A DNA stretch of 64,000 nucleotides from Geomonas sp. RF6 (GCF_021044625.1 NZ_CP087999.1:1257001-1321000), one strand, 5' to 3'. Shown: positions 18,707-28,693, counted from the stretch's first letter. Notes: a model not told the origin generated them from the letters alone. Numbers and translations are program-made.

Positions 18707-18913
18707 CTGGTTCCTTCTCTGCCTTCTGACTGCGGCCGGCGCGGAAGCACCGTGCCACTGCACCTACAAACTCGTGCGGGCACGCCCGGTGAGCGCGCCC
18801 TAATTCGCTTTGACCCTTCCCGGCCGGGAAAAAAGCGGCACTATACTACCTGAAAATTCCGGTGATTTCCCCCAGAAAAAGGGTGACATCCCAAACTTTT
18901 TTTCGCGCCCTTT

Positions 18914-19990
18914 TCAGCGCATCTTCATGGTGGAAATTGCCACCAGCGCAAGGATGATGGTGATGATCCAGAAGCGCACGATGATCTTAGGTTCAGCGAC
19001 CCCCTTCAGCTCGAAGTGGTGGTGGATCGGGGCCATGCGGAAGATCCTCTTGCCGCGGTACTTGTAGCTCCCCACCTGGAAGATCACCGAGAGCGCCTCC
19101 ACCACGAAGACGCCCCCTACGATGACGAGGAGTATCTCCTGCTTGGTAAGGACCGCGAGGGTCCCGAGCCCGCCCCCGAGCGCGAGGGAGCCGACGTCCC
19201 CCATGAATACCTCGGCAGGATAGGCGTTGTACCAGAGAAATCCGAGCCCTGCGCCGACCATGGCGCCGCACACGACGGCGAGTTCCCCAGAGCCGGGGAC
19301 GTACGGTATCTGCAGATAGCCGGAGAGGCGGGCGTTACCTGCGATGTAGCAGAAGAGAAGGTAGGTCGCTGCGTTTATCGCCACCGGACCGATGGCGAGG
19401 CCGTCGAGCCCGTCGGTGAGGTTCACCGCATTGCTCGCCCCCACGATGACGAGGGTGGCAAAGGGGATGAAGAGGATGCCGAGGTCCGGATGGACCCTCT
19501 TGAAGAAGGGGAAGTAGAGCTGGGTGGAGAAACCGGGGAGGTTGTACAGGAGTATCCCCACCGCGCCCGCGAGGAGGACCTGGCCGACCATCTTCTGGCG
19601 CGGCGAGAGCCCCTTCGGGTTTTTCTCCACCACCTTCTTGTAGTCGTCGAGAAAGCCGATAACCCCGTACCCTGCGATGACGAAGAGGGTGATCCACACA
19701 AAGACGTTGGTGAGATCGGCCCAGAGGAGCGTCGGCACGATGATGGAGAGGAGGATCATCACCCCCCCCATGGTGGGGGTCCCCTGCTTCTTGAGGTGCG
19801 ACTCCGGACCGTCGGTGCGGATAACCTGGCGCGCCTGGAGCCCCTCCAGCTTCTGGATCACCCAGGGGCCGACGAGGAAGGAGACGACGAGCGCTGTGAT
19901 CATCGCGTAGATGGAGCGGAAGGTGAGGTACTTGAAGACGTTGAAAAGCTTGTAGTCCGAGGCGAGCGGGAAGAGGAGATGATACAGCAT
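18914..19990 (-). CDS. mraY: Phospho-N-acetylmuramoyl-pentapeptide transferase
   Basis: An integral membrane enzyme making lipid I from UDP-MurNAc-pentapeptide and undecaprenyl phosphate. It has 358 residues and about ten membrane helices. The catalytic and nucleotide-binding stretches are [49 protein letters not shown] and [11 protein letters not shown]. Its ATG overlaps the murF stop (TAATG). Confidence 0.98.
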   Translation of the reverse strand: MLYHLLFPLASDYKLFNVFKYLTFRSIYAMITALVVSFLVGPWVIQKLEGLQARQVIRTDGPESHLKKQGTPTMGGVMILLSIIVPTLLWADLTNVFVWITLFVIAGYGVIGFLDDYKKVVEKNPKGLSPRQKMVGQVLLAGAVGILLYNLPGFSTQLYFPFFKRVHPDLGILFIPFATLVIVGASNAVNLTDGLDGLAIGPVAINAATYLLFCYIAGNARLSGYLQIPYVPGSGELAVVCGAMVGAGLGFLWYNAYPAEVFMGDVGSLALGGGLGTLAVLTKQEILLVIVGGVFVVEALSVIFQVGSYKYRGKRIFRMAPIHHHFELKGVAEPKIIVRFWIITIILALVAISTMKMR

Positions 19991-21393
19991 TAGTGGTTGT
20001 CCCCCTGTACCTTTGCGTCGTATGCCTGGCGCACGCCCTGCGCTACCCGCTCCATTTTCATGCCGCGCGATCCCTTCACGAGGACGCAGTCCCCCTCGCC
20101 GAGGTGTATGAGGAGCGACTCGAGGATCTCCGCGTGATCTTTTCCCACGAGGACCCGGTCATGCGGAAGCCCCGCCTCGATGGCGCCTGCGGCGACCGTT
20201 TCGGCCATGTCACCGAGGAGGTACAGCCGGTCGACGCATCCGGCTGCGGTGCGCCCGAGCTCGCGGTGAGCCGCCGCGCTCGCCTTTCCAAGCTCCAGCA
20301 TGTCGCCGAGTACCGCGTGGATGTGCCCGCCCCCGTTGATCTCCGTGAGCGTGGTAAGAGCCGCACCCATGGAGGCCGGATTGGCGTTGTAGCTGTCGTC
20401 CACGAGGACGACGCCTGAGAGATCCTCCAGCTGGAACCTCTTGTCCGCGGGGGTGAATTCCTCCAGCCCCTTCCTGATGAGCTCCCCCTCCACCCCGAGC
20501 GCGGAGGCGGCGGCAGCAGCCGCCAGCGCATTGTACACGCTGTGCCTGCCGAACGCCTTCAGGTGGATCTGGAATTCATCTTCAGGCAGGCGAAGGGTAA
20601 AGCTCTCGCCGCGAACGCCCAGACTCTTTATGGAGGCGGAGCTTACCTCCGCGCCGCGCAGGCCGAAGGCGAGACTCTTTACCCCGAGCGGGATCGGGAG
20701 CTTGGAGATCAGCGGATCGTCCACGTTGTACACCGCCCAGCAGCCGTCCTTCAGGCGCAGGAAGAGCTCTCCCTTCGCGCGGGCCACCCCCTCCACACTC
20801 CCAAGGGTCTCCAGGTGGGCGGAGAAGGCGTTGGTGATGATCCCCACTTTAGGAGCGGCGATCTCAGCCAGGCGGTCGATCTCCCCGAACTCGCTCATCC
20901 CCATCTCCAGGACTGCCCAGCGGTGGCGACCGTTCATGCGCAGCACGGTGAGGGGGAGGCCGATGAGGTTGTTCAGGTTCCCCTCGGTCTTCAGCCCCGG
21001 CCCCGTCTCGGAGAGGATGCGTGCGAGCATCTCCTTCGTGGTGGTCTTGCCGTTGCTGCCGGTGACCCCGACGACGGGAATGTCGAAGCGGCTGCGATGC
21101 CAGGCGGCGAGATCGCCGAGGGCGCGCAGCGTGTCTTTCACCACGACTGCGGGAACCGTCCCGGGGAGGGAGTTGCCGGCGAGCCACCCCTCTTCCACGA
21201 GGATGATGGAGGCGCCGCGCTCGAGAGCGGTGCCGATGAAGGCGTGCCCGTCGAAGCGCTCCCCGCGCAGCGGGATGAAGAGCTCTCCGGCTGCAACGCT
21301 GCGGGAATCGGTGGAAACGCCGCCGGCGAGGGCGTTTCCCTCGCCGCGAACGGTGCCGCCGGTCGCCTCGGCTATTTCAAATAAGCTGAACAT
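19990..21393 (-). CDS. murF: UDP-N-acetylmuramoyl-tripeptide--D-Ala-D-Ala ligase
   Basis: Attaches the D-Ala-D-Ala made by Ddl to the tripeptide precursor. It has 467 residues. It shows [22 protein letters not shown], the ATP loop [30 protein letters not shown], and the C-terminal [12 protein letters not shown] purine-rich stretch (GGAGAAAAGAG) stands before the ATG. The 123-bp gap to murE holds no gene that I can see. Confidence 0.97.
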   Translation of the reverse strand: MFSLFEIAEATGGTVRGEGNALAGGVSTDSRSVAAGELFIPLRGERFDGHAFIGTALERGASIILVEEGWLAGNSLPGTVPAVVVKDTLRALGDLAAWHRSRFDIPVVGVTGSNGKTTTKEMLARILSETGPGLKTEGNLNNLIGLPLTVLRMNGRHRWAVLEMGMSEFGEIDRLAEIAAPKVGIITNAFSAHLETLGSVEGVARAKGELFLRLKDGCWAVYNVDDPLISKLPIPLGVKSLAFGLRGAEVSSASIKSLGVRGESFTLRLPEDEFQIHLKAFGRHSVYNALAAAAAASALGVEGELIRKGLEEFTPADKRFQLEDLSGVVLVDDSYNANPASMGAALTTLTEINGGGHIHAVLGDMLELGKASAAAHRELGRTAAGCVDRLYLLGDMAETVAAGAIEAGLPHDRVLVGKDHAEILESLLIHLGEGDCVLVKGSRGMKMERVAQGVRQAYDAKVQGDNH

Positions 21394-21516
21394 CTATCTC
21401 TTTTCTCCACTGTCACGTGCCCCCTCCGTCGGAGGGAATGATCCCTGAAGGCTACACCCTGTACCACTGTAAGCTTACCTCAGCTCGAGTCGCCGAAGAA
21501 GCGGAATTTCAGCGGG

Positions 21517-23028
21517 TTACCCCCGCAGCGCGAGTGCCGCGGCGGCTTCCTCGCGATCATCGAAGTGGTGCTTCGTGGTCCCTATGATCTGGTAATCCTC
21601 GTGCCCCTTCCCGGCGAGAAGAACGATGTCCCCCCTGCGGGCAGCGGCAATGGCGAGTTGTATCGCTTCCAGGCGCGACTCGATGACGGTGAACCCCTTC
21701 TCCGAAAAAGACCCCGCCTCTTCAGCGGAGTATTCCTTCGTACCGGCAGGGATCCCCCCCCTCACATCGGCAAGGATTGCGGCCGGGTCTTCGGTGCGGG
21801 GGTTGTCCGAGGTGATGACGGTGAGGTCGCTGTAGCGCGCGGCGACTTCCGCCATGATCGGCCTCTTGCCGCGGTCCCGGTCCCCGCCGCAGCCAAAGAC
21901 GGTGATGATCCGCCCCGTTTTCAGCTCGCTCACTGTGGAAAGGACGTTCTCCAGCGCGTCTCCCGTATGGGCGTAGTCCACGAGTACGGTGATGCCGTGG
22001 TTGTTGTCGACCCGCTCCAGCCTGCCGGGGACCTTGCTGTGGGAGGTAATCCCCAGGCGGATGGCATCGGTCGGAAGGCCCAGTGCCAGCCCGGCGCCCA
22101 CGGCACCGAGGATGTTGTACAGGTTGAACCGGCCGAGGAGGTCGGAGGTGATGCGGATGTCCCCGGCGGGGCTCACCACGGTGCAGCTGATCCCCTCCAC
22201 CGAGAAGTCCACCTCCTTCACCGTCAGCTCCGCCTCGCGGTGCACAGAGTATCCGAGGACCGGGCAGGTCGCCTGGGCGGCGATCTCCGCGCCGACCGGA
22301 TCATCCAGATTCACCACCGCGGTGCGCTTCGGCTTCGCTCCCTCCGGTGTCAGGAGGTCGGTGAAGAGGCGCAGCTTGCTGCGGAAGTACGAATCCATGT
22401 CCAGGTGGTAGTCGAGGTGGTCGCGGGTCAGGTTGGTGAAGATCCCGACGTCGAAGAGGCAGCCATCTGCACGGTGCTGCTCCAGGCTGTGGGAGGAAAC
22501 CTCCAGGACCGCCGCGCGCGCCCCCCGGTCGGCGAGTTCCCTGAGGATCCTCTGCAGGTCGACCGATTCCGGTGTGGTGTTCGGAGCGGGGAGGGAATAG
22601 TCACCGAGGCGGTAGCTCACGGTGCCGAGAACGGCGCAAGGGAACCCCGCCTGTTCCAGGATTCCCTCGACGAGATAGCTCGTTGTGGTCTTGCCGTTTG
22701 TCCCGGTGATCCCCACTACCGGCATGGCAGCGGACGCGTTTCCGTAGAAGGCAGCGGCCATGAGGCTCATGGCGAGGCGGCCGTTTGCCACCTGCACCAC
22801 CGTCTTTCCCGGAAGTGACAGCGGCGATTCGGTCACCACCGCGACCGCGCCTCGCTCCAGCGCCGCCGGAACAAAATCGGTGCCGTCGCTCTTCACACCG
22901 CGCAGGGCGAAGAAGACCCCTCCGGGCTGCACCTGCCGGGAGTCGTAGTAGAGGCCCGAGACGGCGAGGTCGAGGGTTCCCGTCACCGACAGCGGCTCCA
23001 TGCCGAGCAAAAGTTCCTGAAACGTCAT
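21517..23028 (-). CDS. murE: UDP-MurNAc-L-Ala-D-Glu--meso-DAP ligase
   Basis: Adds the third residue of the stem peptide. It has 503 residues. The ATP loop is [17 protein letters not shown] and the Rossmann N-domain is YDSRQVQPGGVFFALRG. The specificity loop reads DNPRTEDP; DNPR is the signature for meso-diaminopimelate rather than lysine, which predicts A1gamma-type peptidoglycan. It starts 17 bp after the ftsI stop. Confidence 0.97.
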   Translation of the reverse strand: MTFQELLLGMEPLSVTGTLDLAVSGLYYDSRQVQPGGVFFALRGVKSDGTDFVPAALERGAVAVVTESPLSLPGKTVVQVANGRLAMSLMAAAFYGNASAAMPVVGITGTNGKTTTSYLVEGILEQAGFPCAVLGTVSYRLGDYSLPAPNTTPESVDLQRILRELADRGARAAVLEVSSHSLEQHRADGCLFDVGIFTNLTRDHLDYHLDMDSYFRSKLRLFTDLLTPEGAKPKRTAVVNLDDPVGAEIAAQATCPVLGYSVHREAELTVKEVDFSVEGISCTVVSPAGDIRITSDLLGRFNLYNILGAVGAGLALGLPTDAIRLGITSHSKVPGRLERVDNNHGITVLVDYAHTGDALENVLSTVSELKTGRIITVFGCGGDRDRGKRPIMAEVAARYSDLTVITSDNPRTEDPAAILADVRGGIPAGTKEYSAEEAGSFSEKGFTVIESRLEAIQLAIAAARRGDIVLLAGKGHEDYQIIGTTKHHFDDREEAAAALALRG

Positions 23029-23044
23029 GATTCCCCCAACTTTT

Positions 23045-25021
23045 CTAGGCCGACGGTACGAAGCGCACCCAGACCGGATCGTGCGGCGTGATGTGGCTTC
23101 CCGGCGCCGGGTTCTGCTCCACCGCCCTGCCGCTCCCCTCCAGCTTCACGTTCAGTCCGCTCTTTTCCATTATGCGCAGAACCTGGCGCATGCTCATACC
23201 CCTGAAGTTCGGCATGACCCCCGCCTCCCCTCCGTCGACGGTGCCACCCTCCACCATCTGCTCCGTCTGCACCGGCGGTGCAGGGACCGACGGTGCCGTT
23301 TCCGGCTTTTTCTTCGTGGGTGCTCCCTTGTCCACCGGGACCTTCAGGTAGCAAAGGGCCTGCTGCGCGATGGCGCTGAAGGCAGGTGCCGCCACGACGC
23401 CGCCGTACGGGCTGGTGCCCGGCTCGTCCACCACCACGAGGATCGTCAGGCGCGGCTGCTCCAAAGGGACAAAACCGACAAAGGACGCAGTCCTCTTCGT
23501 GGCGGAGTAGCCGCGGGTGACCGGGTCGACCTTCTGGGCGGTGCCGGTCTTTCCTGCGACGCGGTACCCCTCCACGGCGGCGTTCGTGCCGGTCCCCCCC
23601 TCGATGACGACCCCTTCCAGCATGTGGGCGACCGTCTTGGCGGTCTGGGCCGAGACGACCCGCCTTTTCACCTGCGGCGCGCACTGCTTCACGACATTGC
23701 CGCTGTCGTCGAGGATGCGGTCCACCAGGTACGGTTTCATGAGCTGGCCGCCGTTTGCTATCGCGGAGACGGCAGACGCTATCTGCAGCGCTGTCGCCGA
23801 GACACCCTGCCCGAAGGAGATGGTGGCGAGGTTGATCGGGTACCACTTGTCCTTCTGGCGCAGGTACCCTCCCGCCTCTCCGGGAAGGTCCACGTCGCTC
23901 CTGTCCCCGAAGCCGAAGCCGATGAGCGCGTTGTAGAGGCGCTCGGCCCCGAGCCGGCTCCCTATCTTCGCGGCCCCGATGTTACTGGAGTACTTGAGGA
24001 TCTCCGGCACGCTCAGCGCCCCGTAAGGGTGCGTGTCGTGGATCGTGCGCCCCGCGTACTGGTACGACCCGTTCTCGCAGTTGAAGCGCTCCCCGGCGGA
24101 GATGACGCGGTGCTCCAGTGCGGCTGCCACGAGGAACATCTTGAAGGTGGAGCCGGGCTCGAAGGTATCGGAGATGGCGCGGTTTCTCAGCGCCCCCGGA
24201 GGGTACTTGAAATAGGTGTTCGGGTTGAAGGTCGGATAATTCGCCATCGCCAGCACCTTGCCGGTGTCCGGCTCCATGACTATGGCGATCCCCCCCTTGG
24301 CCCTGTTCTTCTCAACCGCCTGGGCGAGCTCCTTCTCCGCGATGTACTGGATGTTCTTGTCGAGGGTGAGGTAGACGCTGCTCCCCTTGGAGCCCTGCTT
24401 CGACTCCCCCCCCTTCAGGTCCACGTCGCGCCCGAGGGCATCCCGCTCGGTCACCAGATAACCGGTGTTGCCGAGGATGGTGGAGTCGTACTTCTTCTCT
24501 ATCCCCTCCAGCCCGCCGGGGTCCATCCCGGTGAAGCCGACCACGTGGGCGGCGACTTCGGAATTGGGGTAGAAGCGCTTGCTCTCCTTTACAAAGCCGA
24601 TCCCTTCCAGCCCCAGCGCCTTTATGTGCGCCGCCAGGTCCGGGGTGATCCTGCGGGCGAGCCAGACGAAGTTCCTCGCCCCTTTAAGCTTCGCCTCGAG
24701 TTCCGGCGCGGTCATCCCGATGAGGGGGGCGAGCTTTGCGGCAGCGGTCGGAATGTGCTCCATGTTGCGCGTCTCGGCATAGCAGGAGTCCATCTCTATC
24801 GACACCGCCAGCGGAGCGCTGTTCACATCGTAGATCCCCCCCCTCCCGGGGGTAAGGGAGACTATCCTCTGGTGCTGGCGCTCCGCGAGCTTCACCAGAC
24901 GATCCTTTTGCAGCACCTGCAGGTAAAAGAGCCTCGTGGTTACCAGCAGGAAGAAGACGCAGAAGAAGAGGGCAACCGAGCGCATCCTTACCCGCGCCCA
25001 TTTATCCCGCTTCTCCATCAT
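23045..25021 (-). CDS. ftsI: Septal transpeptidase FtsI (PBP3) with PASTA domain
   Basis: A class B penicillin-binding protein that crosslinks septal peptidoglycan. It has 658 residues. One N-terminal membrane anchor (SVALFFCVFFLLVTTRLFYL) is followed by the pedestal domain. Transpeptidase motifs are S291-T-F-K294, SSN in LKYSSNIGAAK, and KTG in AGKTGTAQKV. A single C-terminal PASTA domain begins GVMPNFRGMSMRQVLRIME; PASTA on FtsI is absent in E. coli but common outside the Gammaproteobacteria. Its ATG overlaps the ftsL stop (ATGA). Confidence 0.97.
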   Translation of the reverse strand: MMEKRDKWARVRMRSVALFFCVFFLLVTTRLFYLQVLQKDRLVKLAERQHQRIVSLTPGRGGIYDVNSAPLAVSIEMDSCYAETRNMEHIPTAAAKLAPLIGMTAPELEAKLKGARNFVWLARRITPDLAAHIKALGLEGIGFVKESKRFYPNSEVAAHVVGFTGMDPGGLEGIEKKYDSTILGNTGYLVTERDALGRDVDLKGGESKQGSKGSSVYLTLDKNIQYIAEKELAQAVEKNRAKGGIAIVMEPDTGKVLAMANYPTFNPNTYFKYPPGALRNRAISDTFEPGSTFKMFLVAAALEHRVISAGERFNCENGSYQYAGRTIHDTHPYGALSVPEILKYSSNIGAAKIGSRLGAERLYNALIGFGFGDRSDVDLPGEAGGYLRQKDKWYPINLATISFGQGVSATALQIASAVSAIANGGQLMKPYLVDRILDDSGNVVKQCAPQVKRRVVSAQTAKTVAHMLEGVVIEGGTGTNAAVEGYRVAGKTGTAQKVDPVTRGYSATKRTASFVGFVPLEQPRLTILVVVDEPGTSPYGGVVAAPAFSAIAQQALCYLKVPVDKGAPTKKKPETAPSVPAPPVQTEQMVEGGTVDGGEAGVMPNFRGMSMRQVLRIMEKSGLNVKLEGSGRAVEQNPAPGSHITPHDPVWVRFVPSA

Positions 25022-25353
25022 CTGACGATGATCACCTGCTGGTCGGTCGGAAGTGCCAGCCCCAGCTCACCCTTTGCCAGCGACTCGATGCGCGCGGGGT
25101 TTTTAAGCGAGGCGACTTCCACCCTGAGCCTCTTGTTGGCCTGCAGCTCTTCCTTGTAGAGGCGGGAGGCCTCCGAGATCTTCAGGTTGAGGTCGATCAC
25201 CTCGACCCTCGACCAGACGTGGAAGATCGAGACCAGCGTCAGAAGGACCATGACGGCGGTGAGGTACGGGAAGACGTTCCAGTTCTCCCTGACTACCGCG
25301 CCGGTGCGCGCCGGTGCTGCGACTTTCCCGTAGGCGACTTTGGTGTGTGCCAT
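25018..25353 (-). CDS. ftsL: Cell division protein FtsL
   Basis: A small bitopic divisome protein that works with FtsB and FtsQ to activate FtsWI. It has 111 residues: a short cytoplasmic tail, one membrane helix around LTAVMVLLTLVSIFHVW, then a coiled coil (LNLKISEASRLYKEELQANK) and a PARIESLAKGELGL end. FtsL diverges fast, so the call leans on topology and position between rsmH and ftsI. A 77-bp spacer separates it from rsmH. Confidence 0.88.
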   Translation of the reverse strand: MAHTKVAYGKVAAPARTGAVVRENWNVFPYLTAVMVLLTLVSIFHVWSRVEVIDLNLKISEASRLYKEELQANKRLRVEVASLKNPARIESLAKGELGLALPTDQQVIIVR

Positions 25354-25430
25354 GCTTTTATATCCTCAGGTTGGGTTTGTATCTATTTCAAGCGACCGGT
25401 GCGGAGACCGGGGAGCTGCCGCATCGGGTG

Positions 25431-26369
25431 CTACACCCTCTCGATCGCCCTCAGCCGCGAGCTGCGCGCCCGGGGGTTTTCGGAGAGCTCCTTTTCCTGC
25501 GGGCGCAGCGGCTTTCCGGTCAGCACCTTGTACTGCGGGGTTCTGCCGCACACGCAGATCGGGAGGTCCTTCGGGCAGGTGCAGCCGGTGGCTGCGGCGC
25601 GGAAGCGCTCCTTCACGATGCGGTCCTCCAGGGAATGGAAGGAGATCACCACCCCTCGCCCCCCACGCTTCAAGAGCTTCAGGAGTGCCTCCACCCCTTC
25701 CTCGACGCTGGCGAGCTCCTCGTTCACCGCGATGCGCAGCCCCTGGAAGGTCCTCGTCGCCGGGTGGAGGCGCTCTTCCCACTTCGCCTTCGGTATCGCT
25801 CCCTTCACCACATCGACAAGCTGCATCGTCGTCTCGATGGGGGCGATGTCGCGCTGCTTCACGATAAACGACGCTACCCGCTTCGCCCAGCGCTCCTCAC
25901 CGTACTCGGAGATGATGCGGCAGAGCTCCCCCTCCGGGAGGGTGTTCACGAGATCTGCGGCACTCGGTCCGCGGCTCCTGTCCATGCGCATATCGAGCGG
26001 CGCGTCGGTCTGGAAGGAGAAGCCGCGCTCGTCCTGGTCGAGCTGGTGGGAGGAGACGCCGAGATCGAGGAGGAAGCCGTCGAGTTCGCTGATGCCGATC
26101 TCCGGGAGACGGCTCGCCGCCTCCGAGAAGTTGCCGTGAAAGAGGTGGACCCGGGAGCCGTATTTCGCCAGGCGCTCCCCTGCTGCGGCGAGCGCCTCGA
26201 CGTCACGGTCGAAGCCGATGAGGATCCCGTCCGGGGCCGATGCCTCCAGGATAAGGGTCGCGTGGCCGGCGCCGCCGAGGGTGCCGTCCAGGTATACTCC
26301 GCCGGGGCGCGGCGCGAGTTGCGCCAGCACTTCCTCCGGGAGCACCGATATGTGATGAAAGTCCGCCAT
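25431..26369 (-). CDS. rsmH: 16S rRNA m4C1402 methyltransferase RsmH
   Basis: A SAM-dependent N4-methyltransferase acting on C1402 of 16S rRNA, formerly MraW. It has 312 residues, the usual length. The SAM site is [20 protein letters not shown], and [20 protein letters not shown] is the family signature. The C-terminus includes [18 protein letters not shown]. It starts directly behind mraZ (one base after its stop). Confidence 0.98.
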   Translation of the reverse strand: MADFHHISVLPEEVLAQLAPRPGGVYLDGTLGGAGHATLILEASAPDGILIGFDRDVEALAAAGERLAKYGSRVHLFHGNFSEAASRLPEIGISELDGFLLDLGVSSHQLDQDERGFSFQTDAPLDMRMDRSRGPSAADLVNTLPEGELCRIISEYGEERWAKRVASFIVKQRDIAPIETTMQLVDVVKGAIPKAKWEERLHPATRTFQGLRIAVNEELASVEEGVEALLKLLKRGGRGVVISFHSLEDRIVKERFRAAATGCTCPKDLPICVCGRTPQYKVLTGKPLRPQEKELSENPRARSSRLRAIERV

Positions 26370-26852
26370 TTATAGTCCGAGGGCGGCGAGCGCCGGGGAA
26401 TCGATCGGGAAGTTCTCCTCGTCCTGACGGCTCACCTTGTCCCACTCAGCAAGGCTCCAGACTTCCGCCTTGTTCAAAAGCCCGACAAAAAGGATCTCCC
26501 TGTCGAGAAACGCGCTCTTTCGCAGATCGCTCGGCACGAGCACGCGCCCGAGCTTGTCCGCCACGCACTCCACCGCGGGGGCGATGATCCTGCGCTTCAC
26601 CGCGGCAAGCTCCGCCGAGCCGAGCCCGAGTGAGGCGCCGGACATGAGCTTCTCCTCCAGGGAGAGCCACTCCTTGTAGGGGTAAATCGCCAGCCCCGAG
26701 GAGTAGAGGCCGTTTGCCAGCCGCACCGGGTTCGAGTTGGTGAGGAAAAAACGCTCGTCTCCGAAGGTTTCCACGAGTACCTCGCGGAACTTTGCAGGGA
26801 GGCTCGTCCTCCCCTTCGGATCGATTGTCGTCTCGAATTTTCCCCGGAACAT
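26370..26852 (-). CDS. mraZ: Transcriptional regulator MraZ
   Basis: A DNA-binding regulator of the dcw cluster with two AbrB-like (SpoVT) repeats. It has 160 residues from the ATG at 26852 (MFRGKFETTIDPKGRTSLPA); a GTG two codons earlier is less well placed relative to AAGG. The second AbrB repeat lies around AVECVADKLGRVLVPSDLRKSA. Known MraZ proteins form rings and bind short direct repeats in their own promoter; three such repeats lie just upstream here, so autoregulation is likely. Confidence 0.95.
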   Translation of the reverse strand: MFRGKFETTIDPKGRTSLPAKFREVLVETFGDERFFLTNSNPVRLANGLYSSGLAIYPYKEWLSLEEKLMSGASLGLGSAELAAVKRRIIAPAVECVADKLGRVLVPSDLRKSAFLDREILFVGLLNKAEVWSLAEWDKVSRQDEENFPIDSPALAALGL

Positions 26853-26862
26853 ACACACCTTG

Positions 26863-26886
26863 CCACTTTATACCACTATTTACCAC
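26863..26886 (-). promoter_or_regulatory. MraZ operator: three GTGG direct repeats
   Basis: On the minus strand GTGG occurs three times at exactly 10-bp intervals (26886, 26876, 26866 downward), in the contexts AATGTGGTAA, ATAGTGGTAT and AAAGTGGCAA. This matches the helical-phase tandem boxes bound by MraZ in other bacteria. The boxes lie between the predicted transcription start and the mraZ ATG. Confidence 0.8.
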
Positions 26887-26899
26887 ATTTTGGGCATGA

Positions 26900-26928
26900 A
26901 CTATACGGCAGGGGAAGTGCGATGTCAA
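26900..26928 (-). promoter_or_regulatory. Near-consensus sigma-70 promoter of the dcw operon
   Basis: On the minus strand TTGACA (26928-26923), a 17-bp spacer and TATAGT (26905-26900). The -35 box is perfect. Predicted initiation is near 26893, about 40 bases before the mraZ start and just ahead of the MraZ boxes. Confidence 0.85.
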
Positions 26929-27080
26929 GGCAAAACTGCCCGGCAAAAAGTAATTTTTCGGAGCTTTTTTAAGGGGTTAACCTTCGTTCCAGAGGGGGTC
27001 GGGGAGGGTGAAATAGGGCAGTCATTCCGGCAGGTTAAAAAAGGTAAACGTAAACAGGATCAATTTTTCCGCAAACGGCT

Positions 27081-27117
27081 CCGCCGCCCCCCTTCCGACA
27101 GGAAAGGAGGCGGCGGC
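27081..27117 (-). terminator. GC-rich hairpin downstream of the 27243 gene
   Basis: CCGCCGCC pairs with GGCGGCGG around an inner CCTTCC/GGAAAGG stem. The following T-run on the minus strand is weak. It lies in the 313-bp gap between the dcw promoter and the next gene, where I see no other feature. Confidence 0.45.
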
Positions 27118-27242
27118 CGGTACGGGTCTGGCGGGAACGGAGTTCGACATGCGGGGGAAGCGGGGGAGCGCTGGGAAGGGGTCCTCAGGATGGAGCCACG
27201 ACTGGGGGGGGGAGTCGCCGGACTCCCCACGGCGACAGCACC

Positions 27243-27569
27243 CTATGCTTCCGGCTTTTTCCTGTCAAAGAGGGAGACGACCTTCCCCTTCTTCCCCGCA
27301 CCCTTCCCGAGCGGCGCCACCGGCTTCACCGGCGGCTCGGGAGAGACGACCTTCTCCAGCATGATCGGGGTCCCCCCCATGGTGAAGGGAGCCCCGTTCA
27401 CCTGGCTCTCGTCGAGTATCCAGGTGTAGGTCTGCAGCGGAATGGTAAGGACGAGGAGCTTCACTTTCCACCACCCGGGCTTCACGTCCGGGCTCACATC
27501 CTCTATTCTCGCGTAAAAGGCCGGCTTTTCATCAATGTGCGCCAGCACCAGATCGTTGATTGTTGCCAT
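27243..27569 (-). CDS. Hypothetical protein, 108 aa
   Basis: I do not recognise a named family. The N-terminal 85 residues look like a compact beta-rich domain (AHIDEKPAFYARIEDVSPDV, PGWWKVKLLVLTIPLQTYTW, NGAPFTMGGTPIMLEKV). The tail is proline, glycine and lysine rich (APLGKGAGKKGKVVSLFDRK). There is no signal peptide. GGAGG lies nearby upstream of the ATG. It is followed by a GC hairpin. It is transcribed in the same direction as the YkgJ-like gene 30 bp upstream, so the two may share a transcript. Confidence 0.65.
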   Translation of the reverse strand: MATINDLVLAHIDEKPAFYARIEDVSPDVKPGWWKVKLLVLTIPLQTYTWILDESQVNGAPFTMGGTPIMLEKVVSPEPPVKPVAPLGKGAGKKGKVVSLFDRKKPEA

Positions 27570-27599
27570 TATGCCTCCACTTTGGTTCGGAAAAAATCA

Positions 27600-28190
27600 T
27601 CACTCATTGCATTGCATGGAAAGGGGGGTCGCCGCGCCTCCCCCGGAGATTACGAGAGGGGCGGGGGCGGCATCCTCGCCGGAGAGGTCGAGGAGTGCGC
27701 CGTGGAGGGAGCGGCCGGGAAAGAGCTCCTCGATCTGGCGGTAGATCTCGCGAAGCTCCCGCTCCCCCTGGTAGAAGCGGGCCGTGTCCCCCGCGGGGAG
27801 GAGATCCTCGATCGCCTCGCAGTTGAAGGTGATGCAGTTGAAGGGGCGGTAGGCGGGGGGCATGAGGCACCCCTCGACCGCGAGGTACGGGCAGGCGCCG
27901 TTGCCAAAGAGAGGGGTAAAGAGCGGCTCTCCCGTCACGAGGTAGACGAGAAGGTCGGCGTTGCGGAAATGGTAGCGCCCGGAGGCGCAGCATGCCCCGC
28001 GGCAGGCGGCGCATGTGGCGGCGGCATCGACCTGCTCCACCAGCGCCTGCATCGCGCTCTTCCGCGCCATGAGGTGGCAGGCGAGGGAATGGAGCTCTCC
28101 CCTCTTCTCCGGGGAGAGACGCACGAAGGCCTCCTGCACCCTCGCCACACCCGCACCCCACGCCTTCACGTTATCCGCAGTATTGCGCAT
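27600..28190 (-). CDS. YkgJ-type cysteine cluster protein
   Basis: A 196-residue cytoplasmic protein of the YkgJ/CxxCxxCC zinc- or iron-sulfur-cluster family. The cysteine motif CAACRGACCASGRYHF occurs near residue 60, with further cysteines in GACPYL, EGCLMPP and FNCITFNCEAI. The role of the family is unknown; some members are suggested to bind Fe-S clusters. The ATG at 28190 after AGGAAA was preferred to a GTG eight codons earlier. It lies between a hypothetical gene and the RNase P RNA gene. Confidence 0.75.
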   Translation of the reverse strand: MRNTADNVKAWGAGVARVQEAFVRLSPEKRGELHSLACHLMARKSAMQALVEQVDAAATCAACRGACCASGRYHFRNADLLVYLVTGEPLFTPLFGNGACPYLAVEGCLMPPAYRPFNCITFNCEAIEDLLPAGDTARFYQGERELREIYRQIEELFPGRSLHGALLDLSGEDAAPAPLVISGGGAATPLSMQCNE

Positions 28191-28242
28191 CGTTTCCTGA
28201 ACAAAAACGGCCACGGAGGGTTCGACCCCGCATGGCCGGGAA

Positions 28243-28282
28243 AGAGCCGCCGCCCCCCTGACTGAAGGAGGGGGGACGGCTC
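28243..28282 (-). terminator. Terminator of rnpB
   Basis: On the minus strand AGAGCCGTCCCCCC/GGGGGGCGGCGGCTCT with an 11-base loop, followed by TTTCCC, about 28 bases past the RNase P RNA 3' end. Confidence 0.75.
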
Positions 28283-28309
28283 TGCTTTTCAGCTGATAAA
28301 GAACTAGTT

Positions 28310-28680
28310 TGGCCGAAGCAGCCCATAAGCCGGGTTCTGTTCCCGCAGCGGGTTACCCTCACTGCGGGCGATGGTCATTCATCTAGGACCGCCGTTACCG
28401 ACGGCCTCAAGCAACCAACCCGGAAGCACGGACGGGCCGTCCTTGACGCTTCCCTATTTGGTCTTGCTCCTGGTGGGGTTTACCTGGCATCCGACGTCGC
28501 CGCCGGATCCGGTGAGCTCTTACCTCACCCTTTCACCCTTACCCGCCGAGGCGGGCGGACTTCTCTCTGTGGCACTTTCCCTGGGGTTGCCCCCGCTGGA
28601 CGTTATCCAGCACCATGCCCTGTGGAGCCCGGACTTTCCTCCCCCTCGAAGAGGCGGCGGCCATCTGGTCTGCTCCGGCC
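28310..28680 (-). ncRNA. rnpB: RNase P RNA (bacterial type A)
   Basis: The catalytic RNA that trims tRNA 5' ends. On the minus strand the hallmark blocks appear in order: GAGGAAAGTCCGGGCTCC near the 5' end, GGGAAAGTGCCACAGAGA, the GGGTGAAAGGGTGAGGTAAG region, GGTAAACCCCACC, and the 3' block ACAGAACCCGGCTTATGGGC. The length of about 371 nt fits type A. The 5' end is estimated from pairing and lies about 14 bp past the stop of the upstream zinc-ribbon gene, so its promoter must sit inside that gene or the two are co-transcribed. Confidence 0.97.
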
Positions 28681-28693
28681 AAAATCGTGCGAG

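Noticed and set aside
23027-25159. 710-codon plus-strand ORF
   Set aside because: It is antisense to ftsI over its full length; the minus strand shows all penicillin-binding protein motifs. Long antisense frames are expected at this GC content.
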